Below, one piece after another: positions 21,237-29,597 of a stretch of DNA of 59,429 nt. Each line of letters starts with the position of its first letter. Within the stretch, counting starts at the first letter, position 1. The position numbers were made by a program, and so were the translations under genes. A model generated the notes under the pieces. That model saw nothing but the letters and a program-made list of their open reading frames with translations, was not told the origin of the DNA and searched no databases. Source of the stretch: Acidimicrobiaceae bacterium (GTDB lineage: Bacteria > Actinomycetota > Acidimicrobiia > Acidimicrobiales > RAAP-2); the NCBI GenBank assembly GCA_003152015.1, contig PLZF01000098.1, forward strand, positions 65,451 to 124,879, written 5' to 3'.

Positions 21237-21784
21237 GCCCGCTCCCACGGGGCGACCGGGTAGCCGGGCTCTACCGCCACTCCGAGCGAGTTGAGGGTCC
21301 CGGCCAGCATGGTGTAACTGCCGACCAACATGCAGATCTCCATGACCTGGTTCTGCTCATAGTCCTGTCGGAGTTCTTCCCATGTCTGGTCCGACAGGCG
21401 ATGTTCAGTGACAAGCTCATCGGCAGCCCGGGCCAGCCGTGCTTCGTGGGGCCGGAGCCCATTGGTGCCCCCCAGGTCGGCGAGGAGAGGGATCACGTCA
21501 TCGTTCAGTCCCGCGCGGCGTCCAATCGGATCATGGTGGGACCATTCGTACGATGCTCCGCACTGGGCTGCAGTTCTCAAAATGAGAAGCTCGCGATCGA
21601 CAGCATCGAGGCTCGACCGCCGGAGTAGGCGCCCCCCGAGAGGCAGAAAATCAGCGAACAGGTCAACGTGATGGACGAGCGTCGTAAACACCCCGAGCTC
21701 GCCTCCTGCCTCGTCAACCAATTCCTGTTGCCGCTGGCTGCGTTGGTCTTTGGCCAACGGCTCGACTCGAACGGGACCGGCCAT
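21233..21784 (-). CDS. Carboxymuconolactone decarboxylase (CMD/AhpD-like) family protein
   Basis: A 183-residue all-helical protein of the CMD family. LLRRSSLDAVDRELLILRTAAQCGASYEWSHH is the core (residues about 55-85), with the R-x(3-4)-C-x-x-x-YEW-xHH pattern; AhpD's CxxC is reduced to a single Cys, so peroxidase activity is doubtful. Such proteins often sit beside SDRs in ring-degradation or sterol clusters. It is transcribed divergently from tetR across a 95-base gap holding the double palindrome and is translationally coupled to the SDR. Confidence 0.85.
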   Translation of the reverse strand: MAGPVRVEPLAKDQRSQRQQELVDEAGGELGVFTTLVHHVDLFADFLPLGGRLLRRSSLDAVDRELLILRTAAQCGASYEWSHHDPIGRRAGLNDDVIPLLADLGGTNGLRPHEARLARAADELVTEHRLSDQTWEELRQDYEQNQVMEICMLVGSYTMLAGTLNSLGVAVEPGYPVAPWERA

Positions 21785-21842
21785 GGTGCACCCCTTTGCT
21801 AGGTGTGTGCATCCTAGGCACGTGGGTTGGCTGACCTGCCTC

Positions 21843-21881
21843 TTGACATGTTACGGCGGGTAACGTTACTATAAGTAACAT
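21843..21881 (+). promoter_or_regulatory. Overlapping promoter and nested palindromic TetR operator
   Basis: Two GTTAC-N5-GTAAC palindromes (21850-21864 and 21865-21879) join into one larger perfect palindrome whose ends are ATGTTAC (21848-21854) and GTAACAT (21875-21881). TTGACA (21843-21848) and TACTAT (21867-21872), 18 bases apart, form the promoter. Transcription would start at or next to the tetR ATG (21880), so the mRNA is probably leaderless. Repressor bound here would cover the -10 and start site. Confidence 0.75.
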
Positions 21882-22716
21882 GGTAAGGGCGGGACGGCAG
21901 GGGCGGGACACGGCGGGTGAGATCGCTTCGAAAAAGGCACCTGCGGATCGAAAGACCGCTCGGGGCGCCGGCGACAAGTCAGAGCGGCAGGCCCGACGTG
22001 TCGCCCGTCGCACCGAGTTGGTCGAAGCCGCTCTAAAGGTGATCCGCCGGGACGGCCCGGGAGCATCGATGGATCGGATGGCGGCCGAGGCAGGGGTGAC
22101 CAAGCCCATCCTCTACCGTCATTTTCAAGATCGTGCCGGTCTGGTCGCCGCCATCGGCGAGTGCGCCTTCAACCAGGTAAGTGTGGGGTTGGACAAGGCG
22201 CTGCACGCCGATGTGACACCGCGCCAAATGGTCCTTTCCACCATCGACGTATATCTCCAGTTCATCGAATCGGATCAGGACGTCTACCGGTTCCTCGTCC
22301 ACCGAACCAGCAACGAGGGCACCGATTCGGGGGCAATGCTCAACGAGTACATCGCCCGAGCGGGAAGCCAAGTTGCGATGGTGCTGGGAGAGGGACTGCG
22401 GGCCGCCGGCCTCGATTCCGGCCCGGCCGAGCCGTGGGCATTTGGGATCGTCGGCATGGTCCATTCGGCGGGGGACTGGTGGATGGATCGGGCCACCATG
22501 CCCCGGATCCGGCTGGCCGAGTACCTGACCAGCCTCATCTACGACGGACTCCCGAATGCCGCATCACTCGGCACCGCCGGCACCTGGCTACCGGCCGCCG
22601 GAGGCGACGCACCCGACACAGTTCTTCCACCCGACTCTTCCACCATGACCCATACGCCGGCCGACATCGAGCCCGATCCCGCGGAGGGTGTCGTCACACC
22701 CCTCGCTCCCAAATGA
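21880..22716 (+). CDS. TetR-family transcriptional regulator
   Basis: 278 residues. A basic N-terminal tail (about 45 residues) precedes the HTH: RTELVEAALKVIRRDGPGASMDRMAAEAGVTKPILYRHF, here split as helix 1 (RTELVEAALKVI) and the recognition part (MDRMAAEAGVTKPILYRHF). The ligand domain ends with a disordered Pro/Asp-rich tail. The start codon overlaps its own operator, so tight autoregulation is likely. The next gene begins 11 bases downstream with its own ribosome site, so both form an operon. Confidence 0.9.
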   Translation: MVRAGRQGRDTAGEIASKKAPADRKTARGAGDKSERQARRVARRTELVEAALKVIRRDGPGASMDRMAAEAGVTKPILYRHFQDRAGLVAAIGECAFNQVSVGLDKALHADVTPRQMVLSTIDVYLQFIESDQDVYRFLVHRTSNEGTDSGAMLNEYIARAGSQVAMVLGEGLRAAGLDSGPAEPWAFGIVGMVHSAGDWWMDRATMPRIRLAEYLTSLIYDGLPNAASLGTAGTWLPAAGGDAPDTVLPPDSSTMTHTPADIEPDPAEGVVTPLAPK

Positions 22717-22727
22717 AGGAGATCCTC

Positions 22728-23717
22728 ATGACCACAACTGACATGCGCCCGATCAATGAACATGCACTCACCGATACCGACCATGACACCGCCCGCGACG
22801 GTGACCTGCGTGTCGCCACCAACCGTCGGGTGGGTCGGCTCAACACCGCATCGCTCCGCAAGGTGATCGAGCCCGATACCGATGTAGTCGGCACCTTTGG
22901 GCCGGGCCAGGTATTTGCCACCGAACTGTCGGTGACCGCCGACCTCGACCTGGAATTGACCGACGAACAAAAGGTGAGGTTGTCGCGGGAGGAGATCGCC
23001 TCGGTCACCGTGGCCGGTATCCGGTTCGAGGCGATTCTGATGTCCGGATTCGCCGAGCAGGTGGCACACTCCTCGGCTATTGGCGATCCCCGCATCGTCT
23101 ACATGCTTCACGAAATCGGTGAGGAGACCCGGCACTCCCGGCTCTTCCTCCGGCTCGTCGAGCAGTTGGCTCCGACGGCAAAAAGCCCGGCTGACCATGG
23201 CGTTGCCAACTTCCTATTCCGCCATGTCACCCGGGCCCTGATCCACCGGCCGGCGACATTGTGCGCGTTGGTCCTGGCCGGTGAAGAGATACCCGACCTT
23301 CTGCAGAAGAAGTTGGTCGAACACCCTGACACCGACCCGTTCCTGAAGAGCGTCAACCGGTATCACCGTCAAGAGGAAGCCAGGCATCTGGCCTACGCCC
23401 GGATGGTTCTTCCCGAACTGTGGGAGGAAGCCTCCTGGGTGGACAGGGTCACCGTCAGACACCTCCTTCCCTTCATCATCCGGACCATGTTCGACTGGAT
23501 GGTCCACCCCGGGGTGTTCGAGACGGTCGGTCTGCCTGCGATGGCAACCTGGCGGGCGGTGACCAAGAGTCGGCATCAGAGAGACATGCGTCACCAAGCC
23601 ATCCGGCCGGTGTTGGCTGCTCTGGTCACCTCGGGGGTCATCCCGACCGGACGTGTGGCTAGAGCGTGGAGAAGACTGTGCGGTGTCGACCGCTTCGGTC
23701 AACCGGTCGGGAGCTGA
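22728..23717 (+). CDS. AurF-like diiron oxygenase
   Basis: 329 residues. The ferritin-like four-helix pattern has iron ligands in EAILMSGFAEQVAHSS (Glu), HEIGEETRHSRLF (Glu/His), AGEEI (Glu) and RYHRQEEARHLAYAR (Glu/His). This is the p-aminobenzoate N-oxygenase AurF family. AurF oxidises an arylamine to a nitro group, but most family members have unknown substrates. ATG at 22728 with AAGGAGA at 22716-22722. It follows tetR closely and is likely under its control. Confidence 0.85.
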   Translation: MTTTDMRPINEHALTDTDHDTARDGDLRVATNRRVGRLNTASLRKVIEPDTDVVGTFGPGQVFATELSVTADLDLELTDEQKVRLSREEIASVTVAGIRFEAILMSGFAEQVAHSSAIGDPRIVYMLHEIGEETRHSRLFLRLVEQLAPTAKSPADHGVANFLFRHVTRALIHRPATLCALVLAGEEIPDLLQKKLVEHPDTDPFLKSVNRYHRQEEARHLAYARMVLPELWEEASWVDRVTVRHLLPFIIRTMFDWMVHPGVFETVGLPAMATWRAVTKSRHQRDMRHQAIRPVLAALVTSGVIPTGRVARAWRRLCGVDRFGQPVGS

Positions 23718-23734
23718 TCGGAGAGGCCAGCTCC

Positions 23735-24300
23735 GAATGTCGATCTCCCGGGTTGGGGATGACCGGTGGACATCTCACCGATTCCTGGGGAAAGGGTCAA
23801 GAATCCGGCGGAAAAGGTAGGGATTTCGCGCCAGCCTCTTGACCTCGGTTCGTGGCTGGCGCACTGTGTCGGTAGTTCGGGAAACCGAAGCTCCACCGGA
23901 AGTCGGAGGAGGACGAGGAAGGGGTCGCAAGGCTCGTTCCGAGGACCGATCCCAGCGGCGGGCAACGAGGAAGGGCCGAGAGGTCTGACCGGCGAGCCGG
24001 CCGTTCGACGAGGTGAGGGGAAGGGCCGCAAGGTCCGGCTCCGACCCCAAATCGAGCTGCCGAGGAGGCGGGCTGAAAGGCCTGCTTCTGATGGTTGGTG
24101 GGGCAGTAGGTTCCCGGCACGGTTGTCAGGGGGACGGACCGGCGTGCTCGATGAGAGCGCATCGGATCGGTGCTCGCTGCAGGGTCGTCCGACACGGCTC
24201 AGCGTGAGTGGAGCCAGGGCATTCCGAGCACGTGGCCCCGAGAAGCTCGGGCGGTTTCGATCGTCCGGTTACTCGGGGCTGCGTCGCGTAAGCACCCGGG
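23735..24300 (+). ncRNA. Candidate large structured non-coding RNA
   Basis: About 600 bases with no believable ORF but dense complementarity. GCGCCAGCC (23828-23836) pairs perfectly with GGCTGGCGC (23854-23862), and the loop begins with TCTTGACC (23837-23844), which pairs perfectly with GGTCAAGA (23795-23802): a pseudoknot. TTCGG-GAAA-CCGAA (23876-23889) is a GNRA-capped hairpin. A GGAAGGG-stem-GNRA unit recurs three times (from 23917, 23969, 24019), and another stem has a GAAA loop (24069-24083). GCCCCGAG/CTCGGGGC (24235-24242, 24272-24279) closes the 3' part. The tetraloops read GNRA only on the plus strand, which fixes the orientation. It matches neither RNase P RNA nor tmRNA by eye. Confidence 0.5.
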
Positions 24301-24345
24301 TTGGTGGATCCGAACTGACCCGTCGTGGTCTCCGAGACGTTGACC

Positions 24346-25272
24346 TCAATGATGATGAGCGGTGACTGCTCCGGTAGGCAGCGAGTCCGGGGACTCCATC
24401 GGGCACGGGTCGTCATCGCTATCGATGCACCGCTCACATTCCAGTTCGAGCGTGCTGTGCAAGATGGAGAACGATCCGGCGATCGTGCGTTTGACCTGGT
24501 CTCCGATGACCTGGGCCTCCTCGAGTGTCGGGTGTCCGGTCAGTACCAGGTGGGCGGAGAGCACCCGCATCTCGCTCGACAGGCTCCACACATGAAGGTC
24601 ATGTATCTCGTCGACGCCTTCGACTCCGCGCATCGCCGCGGTGAGATCGGAGAGGTCCACGTCCGACGGCGTCGACTCCAACAGAACCGAAACACTGCTC
24701 CGGAAGACAAGTCCGGCTTCGTACACGATGATGGCTGCCACTACCAGGGCCGAGGCGGGATCGAGCCACAGGGCGGAGGGCACGGCCAGGAGAAACGCAG
24801 CCGAAATCAAGACGGCCAGAGAAGCGAGGGCATCCCCGAGCATGTGCAGCAGAGCCGAGCGCATATTGAGGTCGCCGGATCCGTCGCGGAGCACCATCGC
24901 TGCCAGCCCATTGAGGGCCAGCGCCACTGCGGCCACAATGACGACCACCTCGGCATGGACGTGTTCGGGGTGATAGAGGCGGCGAACGCTTTCAAACACG
25001 ATGACAACCGTCACCGCGGTGATGGCGGCGGCATTGGCCAACGCAGCCAGAATGGTGGCCCGGTGGTTGCCGAATGAATGCTCGGCGCTACGGGGGCGGA
25101 TGGCCAATCGGACGGCTACCAGCGAGAGGACCAATGCGGCGACATCGGTCACATTGTGCCCGGCGTCGGCCAGCAGACCGGTGGAATGGGCTGCCACCCC
25201 ATAGATAATTTGGACGGCCACCAACACGACATTGAGGGCAAGGCTCAGAGTTAGCCGTCGGGTTCGGGTCAT
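24346..25272 (-). CDS. Cation diffusion facilitator (CzcD/ZitB-like) metal exporter
   Basis: 308 residues, six membrane helices and a cytoplasmic C-terminal domain. Helix 2 has LLADAGHNVTD and helix 5 LLHMLGDALAS, the DxxxHxxxD-type zinc-site residues. The C-terminal domain (STPSDVDLSDLTAAM, IHDLHVWSLSSEM) is the CDF dimer domain, and the tail is rich in Cys, Asp and His (CERCIDSDDDPCP, AHHH), which may bind metal. Exports Zn, Co or Cd in exchange for protons. Convergent with the structured-RNA region. Confidence 0.93.
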   Translation of the reverse strand: MTRTRRLTLSLALNVVLVAVQIIYGVAAHSTGLLADAGHNVTDVAALVLSLVAVRLAIRPRSAEHSFGNHRATILAALANAAAITAVTVVIVFESVRRLYHPEHVHAEVVVIVAAVALALNGLAAMVLRDGSGDLNMRSALLHMLGDALASLAVLISAAFLLAVPSALWLDPASALVVAAIIVYEAGLVFRSSVSVLLESTPSDVDLSDLTAAMRGVEGVDEIHDLHVWSLSSEMRVLSAHLVLTGHPTLEEAQVIGDQVKRTIAGSFSILHSTLELECERCIDSDDDPCPMESPDSLPTGAVTAHHH

Positions 25273-25321
25273 GGAATCGCCGAATCCAAGACTACAGGGG
25301 GATCGGGGGCGATCCGGTGGC

Positions 25322-26230
25322 TCAGGCGATGCCGCTCCACAAGCGATCTGGCCTGGTTCCCCAGGCCACCTGCCGTGCCAGTTCGGCTCGGACGAGGGGC
25401 AGATCGTCGGCGTGGGTGACGCCTACGCAACTCGAGTCGGTGGCGAGGACCCGGACCGGCTCCCCTGTGCCGGATGCGATCATGGCCCCGACAACTTCGG
25501 GGAGAAGCACCTCGCACTTGGGGATATCGGCCCCCGACTCGGCGGCCTCGATGAGCGCATCCTCATCGAGGCCCGATCCGTCCATGGCGGCATCAAAGAT
25601 GTCCCAGATCGAGTGACGAAACCCCCAGAGGTTGACGGACACCAACAGGTCGCCTGCGAGTGTGTCGGGAAGGACACCGTCCAAGGCGGTGAAGGCCACG
25701 CCACCATGGAGTCGGGACACATGACGGCGCTCGTGAATTGCCAGCAGTCGACCGGCGCGATCGACCTCACACACTCCTCGGGTGACCGGCGCGTCGGTGG
25801 CCACGGTGGATGCCAACTGGTACCCGACCAGTGCGTGTCCGGGTGTGGCGGTGACCAGCTGCGCGGCCAGCAGGCCCATTGCCGACAGGCCATAGACATC
25901 ATCGGCATTGGCGACGGCGAAGGATTGATTGTCCCTGATGGCGGGCCGGGCGGCCAACACCGCATGGGTGGTCCCCAGAGGAAGCCGTTGTTCGGCGAAG
26001 GACACCGGGATCGAGGTGGGCCAACACCGCTCCACGTGGTAGCGGATGGCGGGACCGGACTCGGGGTGGATGACCAGCACCAGATCACCGAATCCGGCCG
26101 CCATCGCATCGCTGGCCAACAGGTCGATGACTGCTTCGCCGTGCGGGCCGACCGGAGCCAGTGGCTTGCATCCGCCGTAGCGACGGGCGATGCCGGCGGC
26201 CAGCACCACCAAGGATGGGGCGGGGGACAC
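25322..26230 (-). CDS. Nucleotidyltransferase (NTP-transferase fold)
   Basis: About 302 residues. LVVLAAGIARRYGGCKPLAPVG is the sugar-nucleotidyltransferase signature (split LAAGIARRYGG and CKPLAPVG), and FAVANADDVYG holds the metal-binding Asp pair. It joins a nucleoside triphosphate to a sugar phosphate or similar acceptor; the acceptor cannot be told. The GTG at 26230 lies 8 bases after the fabH stop. The frame extends to 26272, which would overlap fabH. Its place after fabH suggests a glycolipid or polyketide-linked role. Confidence 0.8.
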   Translation of the reverse strand: MSPAPSLVVLAAGIARRYGGCKPLAPVGPHGEAVIDLLASDAMAAGFGDLVLVIHPESGPAIRYHVERCWPTSIPVSFAEQRLPLGTTHAVLAARPAIRDNQSFAVANADDVYGLSAMGLLAAQLVTATPGHALVGYQLASTVATDAPVTRGVCEVDRAGRLLAIHERRHVSRLHGGVAFTALDGVLPDTLAGDLLVSVNLWGFRHSIWDIFDAAMDGSGLDEDALIEAAESGADIPKCEVLLPEVVGAMIASGTGEPVRVLATDSSCVGVTHADDLPLVRAELARQVAWGTRPDRLWSGIA

Positions 26231-26238
26231 CTGAGTTA

Positions 26239-27174
26239 TTAGCCGCCCCAGTGCAACACGGCACTGGCCCACGTCATGCCACCGCCGAAACCGGTCAACA
26301 GCACGTTGTCGCCTTTGTTGAGGCGCCCGGTATCAAGAGCGTCGGCCAGGGCCAGTGGGATCGATGCCGACGAGGTGTTGCCGTAATGGTCGATGACCAC
26401 TACCGCCTTCTCCTCGGGGATCCCGAGACGTTGGCACGCCGCACTGATGATCCGCAGGTTGGCCTGGTGAGGGACCATCAGATCGATATCGTCGGCGGTC
26501 AACCCGGCATCGGTGATGGCCTTCTGGGCTGAATCGATGACCACCTTCACGGCCTTGCGGAAGATCTCCTTGCCATTCATGTAGAGATACCCGCCGTGAT
26601 CACACTTGAGGAGGTGACGGAGCGAGCCGTCGGCACCCAGGTTCCACGACAGGAGCTGACCGGGTCCGTCCACTGCCTCGAGGACCACCGCGCCCGCCCC
26701 GTCACCGACCAGAATGGCCACTGATCGATCGTCCCAATCGGTGATGCGGCTGAGGGTCTCCGACCCGATGACCAGAAGCCGCTCGGCTCCAATGGCCAAC
26801 AGTCCGTGGGCGGCGGTCAGCGCGTAGACGAAGCCCGAGCATGCGGCGTTGACGTCGAAGGCACCGCCGGGGACTCCGATGCCATCCTGGACGGTGGCCG
26901 AGGTCGCGGGGACAATCTGGTCAGGCGTGGTGGTAGCCAGAATCACCGCATCGATCTCGTCGGGTCGCCGCCCGGCCCGCTCCAGGGCGGCCAATCCGGC
27001 CTCGATGGCCAACTGTGAAGTGGTCCCCCCGATCCGTCGCTCCCTGATCCCGGTTCGCTCGCGGATCCAGGCGTCGTTGGTGTCCATACGGGCCGACAGG
27101 TCGTCGTTGGTGACCACCTTGTCCGGTACGCCGATTCCCCAACCGGTGACGATGCCTCCTCGTGTGGTTGTCAT
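26239..27174 (-). CDS. fabH: 3-oxoacyl-ACP synthase III (FabH family)
   Basis: 311 residues. The catalytic triad is intact: Cys112 (NAACSG), His236 (PHQANL) and Asn266 (YGNTSS). ERTGIRERRI, ILATTTPDQIVPAT and the glycine-rich C-terminus (LLTGFGGGMTWAS) also match. It condenses acyl-CoA with malonyl-ACP to begin fatty acid synthesis, although here it sits with a thiolase and a nucleotidyltransferase and may serve a special lipid. ATG 3 bases after the thiolase stop. Confidence 0.9.
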   Translation of the reverse strand: MTTTRGGIVTGWGIGVPDKVVTNDDLSARMDTNDAWIRERTGIRERRIGGTTSQLAIEAGLAALERAGRRPDEIDAVILATTTPDQIVPATSATVQDGIGVPGGAFDVNAACSGFVYALTAAHGLLAIGAERLLVIGSETLSRITDWDDRSVAILVGDGAGAVVLEAVDGPGQLLSWNLGADGSLRHLLKCDHGGYLYMNGKEIFRKAVKVVIDSAQKAITDAGLTADDIDLMVPHQANLRIISAACQRLGIPEEKAVVVIDHYGNTSSASIPLALADALDTGRLNKGDNVLLTGFGGGMTWASAVLHWGG

Positions 27175-27177
27175 GGC

Positions 27178-28344
27178 TCAGCCGGCCTCGAGGACGTGGA
27201 TACCAATAAATGCGGCGTCGGTTCCGATAATGCCTCCGGTATTGGCGGCGATCGCCAATCGGGCCCCTTCCACCTGCCGTGGACCGGCGTGGCCGCGCAG
27301 CTGGGCAGTCAATTCGACGATCTGGGCGATTCCGGTGGCACCCAACGGATGTCCTCGGGCCACGAGGCCCCCGCTGGTGTTGACAGTGACCCCCCGACCT
27401 CCAATGGCTGTGTCCCCCGCCAGGGTAGCGGGCCCGGCATCGCCAGGCTTGTAGAACCCGAGTGATTCGAGTGCGTACAATTCCTCGGCGCTGGTGGCGT
27501 CGTGCAGTTCCACCACGTCGGCATCGGTGGGGTCGATGCCCGCATCATCCCAGGCGGCAATGGCCGTCTCGGCCAGGCGTTCGTGGTAATCGAGGTCACC
27601 ATTGCCGGACCGGATGGTACTGGTACGGATCCTGGGTGCTCCGGGGTCTGGGGTGAGGGAAAGAACGGCAGCTGCGGCTCCATCGGTGAACGACGAGCAC
27701 ATCAGCCGGGTCAGCGGAGGCACGATGGGATGAGAGGCCAGTACCTCTTCAATGGTGATCTCCGATTGGAATTGGGCATTGGGGTTGAGGGCGCCGTGGT
27801 GGCGGGATTTCACCGCGGCAGCGGCGAACTGCTCAGGGGTGGCGTCGCGCTCCTCCATTTGTTTCACACACCATGAGGCGTTGAGGGCCATGAGGACGGA
27901 CCCCGAGGGATTCTCGAGGTCGCGGTGCATGCGGATCCGCTCCACCAGTGGGACGCCGTCTTCGATGCCGGCCAAGGTCTCCACCCGGTCGCCGGTCCAC
28001 ATCTTCTCGACGCCCACCACCAGCACGGTGGGAGTGCCACCGAGGGTGGCCAGGGTACCCATGTGGAGCGCAGACGACCCACCCGCACAGGAGTTGTCCA
28101 CGTTGATCACTCCGGCGTTGCGCAATCCGGCCTGTCGCAGAAACGACTGGCCACGGATGCATCCCTGGTCCACCAGGCGCCCGGCAGTGGCGTTCCCGAA
28201 GATCACCAGGTTCACATCGGCCGGGTCCACGTCGGCGTCAGCCAGTGCCTCGGCCACCACTTGGTGGGCCATGTCTTCGATTGTCCTGTCCCGACGGTTC
28301 ATCGGAATGATTCCGGTACCCACAATGTGTACGTGGCGATTCAT
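27178..28344 (-). CDS. Thiolase-family (SCP2-thiolase-like) acyl-CoA acetyltransferase
   Basis: 388 residues. NVDNSCAGGSSAL holds the acyl-accepting Cys, VELHDATSAEELYALE and ARGHPLGATG (catalytic His) are as in SCP-x-type thiolases. The second Cys normally near the C-terminus (in CxG) is replaced by NTGGIIG, a feature of non-decarboxylating or atypical thiolases, so the reaction may be a condensation or cleavage of an unusual acyl-CoA. It overlaps no neighbour but is packed into the same operon as fabH. Confidence 0.88.
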   Translation of the reverse strand: MNRHVHIVGTGIIPMNRRDRTIEDMAHQVVAEALADADVDPADVNLVIFGNATAGRLVDQGCIRGQSFLRQAGLRNAGVINVDNSCAGGSSALHMGTLATLGGTPTVLVVGVEKMWTGDRVETLAGIEDGVPLVERIRMHRDLENPSGSVLMALNASWCVKQMEERDATPEQFAAAAVKSRHHGALNPNAQFQSEITIEEVLASHPIVPPLTRLMCSSFTDGAAAAVLSLTPDPGAPRIRTSTIRSGNGDLDYHERLAETAIAAWDDAGIDPTDADVVELHDATSAEELYALESLGFYKPGDAGPATLAGDTAIGGRGVTVNTSGGLVARGHPLGATGIAQIVELTAQLRGHAGPRQVEGARLAIAANTGGIIGTDAAFIGIHVLEAG

Positions 28345-28354
28345 GGTGTCCTCG

Positions 28355-29374
28355 TTATGCTCGGGGGTCGATGCCGACAGCGGGCAAAGCTGTGACCAGG
28401 CGTTCGAACTGATCTAGGGGTTCATCATCGGTGACGTAGAGAATGACGTGCTCAGCTCCGGCGCGCCGGTAGGTTGCCACAGTTTGCGCCACTTCGGCGG
28501 CATTCCCGGTGACCAGATGACGTTCGAATGCCTTGGCCGGGATGCCGTACAGGGCGGACATCCACTCTGTTCCTCGACGGCGACCCTTGTCGACATCGTC
28601 ATCGATAGAGATGAACAGCACAATCGAGCAGGTCACACTGTCAGATTCACGCCCGACTCGGGCGGTCTCCTTGGCCAGTCGCTCGAGGGCGCCCGTGTAC
28701 TCCGCCGGGTTGAGGAACAGGGGCATCCAACCGTCAGCCGCCACCGCCGCCCGGCGCAGCGCGGCCTCGGTCGACCCGCCCACCCACACCGGGACAACCG
28801 GGGGAGCCGGAAGTTGTCGATAACGGGAGGCCCCACCGGCGGCGGTATCACCGGCGGCGACGCCTTCGCCGCTGTGCCACGAACGGCGGAGCTCGGCGAT
28901 GCCGGTATCGAGTTGTCGGCCCCGGGTGTGGTAGTCGACGCCGACCTGCTCGTACTCTCCGGCGTGGCTACCCACGCCGACACCCAAAATGAACCGACCG
29001 CGGGAAAGTTGTTGCAGCGAGGCTGCTTGTTTTGCCACCGCCGGGGCCTGCCGGAGGGGAAGTTGCACGACGCAGGTCCCGAGGAAGGCCCGGTCGGTTG
29101 CGGTTGCGGCCACGGTCAGTGCGGTCATGCACTCGAGTACAGGACCATGCCAGAACAGGTGGTCGCACGCCCACAGGGCTGAGGCTCCGAGAGCTTCGGC
29201 CTGTTGGCAGATACCCGAAAGCTCTTTGATCGGGTCATCGGCATACAGCTGAGGCCCTCCGGCTCCACGAGTCGTAGCGTCGGTGGAAACCGTTGCCCAC
29301 TTGGGAGTTGTCTGTTGGGGGAGGGTCGGAAGAATGAGCCCGACCGACCCCAGTTCGATCGCTGGTCGCTCCAT
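28355..29374 (-). CDS. Luciferase-like monooxygenase, F420-dependent oxidoreductase type
   Basis: About 339 residues forming an LLM TIM barrel: SGICQQAEALGASALWACDHLF near the N-terminus, LGTCVVQLPLRQAPAVAKQAASLQQLSRGRFILGVGVG in the middle (split LGTCVVQLPLRQ and LSRGRFILGVGVG) and a C-terminal VGGSTEAALRRAAVAADGW. The pattern 'RxPxxxAKQxATLxxLSxGRxxLGVG' is shared by F420- and FMN-dependent members; F420 is likelier in actinobacteria. Start ATG 29374 or GTG 29380. First gene of the minus-strand lipid cluster. Confidence 0.85.
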   Translation of the reverse strand: MERPAIELGSVGLILPTLPQQTTPKWATVSTDATTRGAGGPQLYADDPIKELSGICQQAEALGASALWACDHLFWHGPVLECMTALTVAATATDRAFLGTCVVQLPLRQAPAVAKQAASLQQLSRGRFILGVGVGSHAGEYEQVGVDYHTRGRQLDTGIAELRRSWHSGEGVAAGDTAAGGASRYRQLPAPPVVPVWVGGSTEAALRRAAVAADGWMPLFLNPAEYTGALERLAKETARVGRESDSVTCSIVLFISIDDDVDKGRRRGTEWMSALYGIPAKAFERHLVTGNAAEVAQTVATYRRAGAEHVILYVTDDEPLDQFERLVTALPAVGIDPRA

Positions 29375-29597
29375 GAGCACGCTCCATCGTAACCGCAATG
29401 GCACGAGGTCGCTCCGTCGGCACCGTCATCCGTCACACGGTCATGGCCAGGGCAACCGGCCCACCCGATTCCGCCCATCAGGATGGACTGAATCACGCGA
29501 GTGACCGATGGTGTTCGACGAGGGCGCTGCCCACGGCAGAATGGGGGTGCGGGACTCGGGCAGATCAGCCCGGGTCCGCCGATGAGAGGACGACCTG

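Noticed and set aside
23735..24300. RNase P RNA, tmRNA, IscB-associated or group II intron RNA
   Set aside because: The GAGGAAAGTCC block of RNase P, the tRNA-like end of tmRNA, a nearby IscB/TnpB gene and a proper intron domain V were all looked for and not found by eye.
23766..24365. A 199-codon open frame on the plus strand
   Set aside because: The predicted protein is Arg/Gly/Ser-rich with no family pattern, and the DNA shows RNA-type structure; long open frames arise by chance at this GC content.
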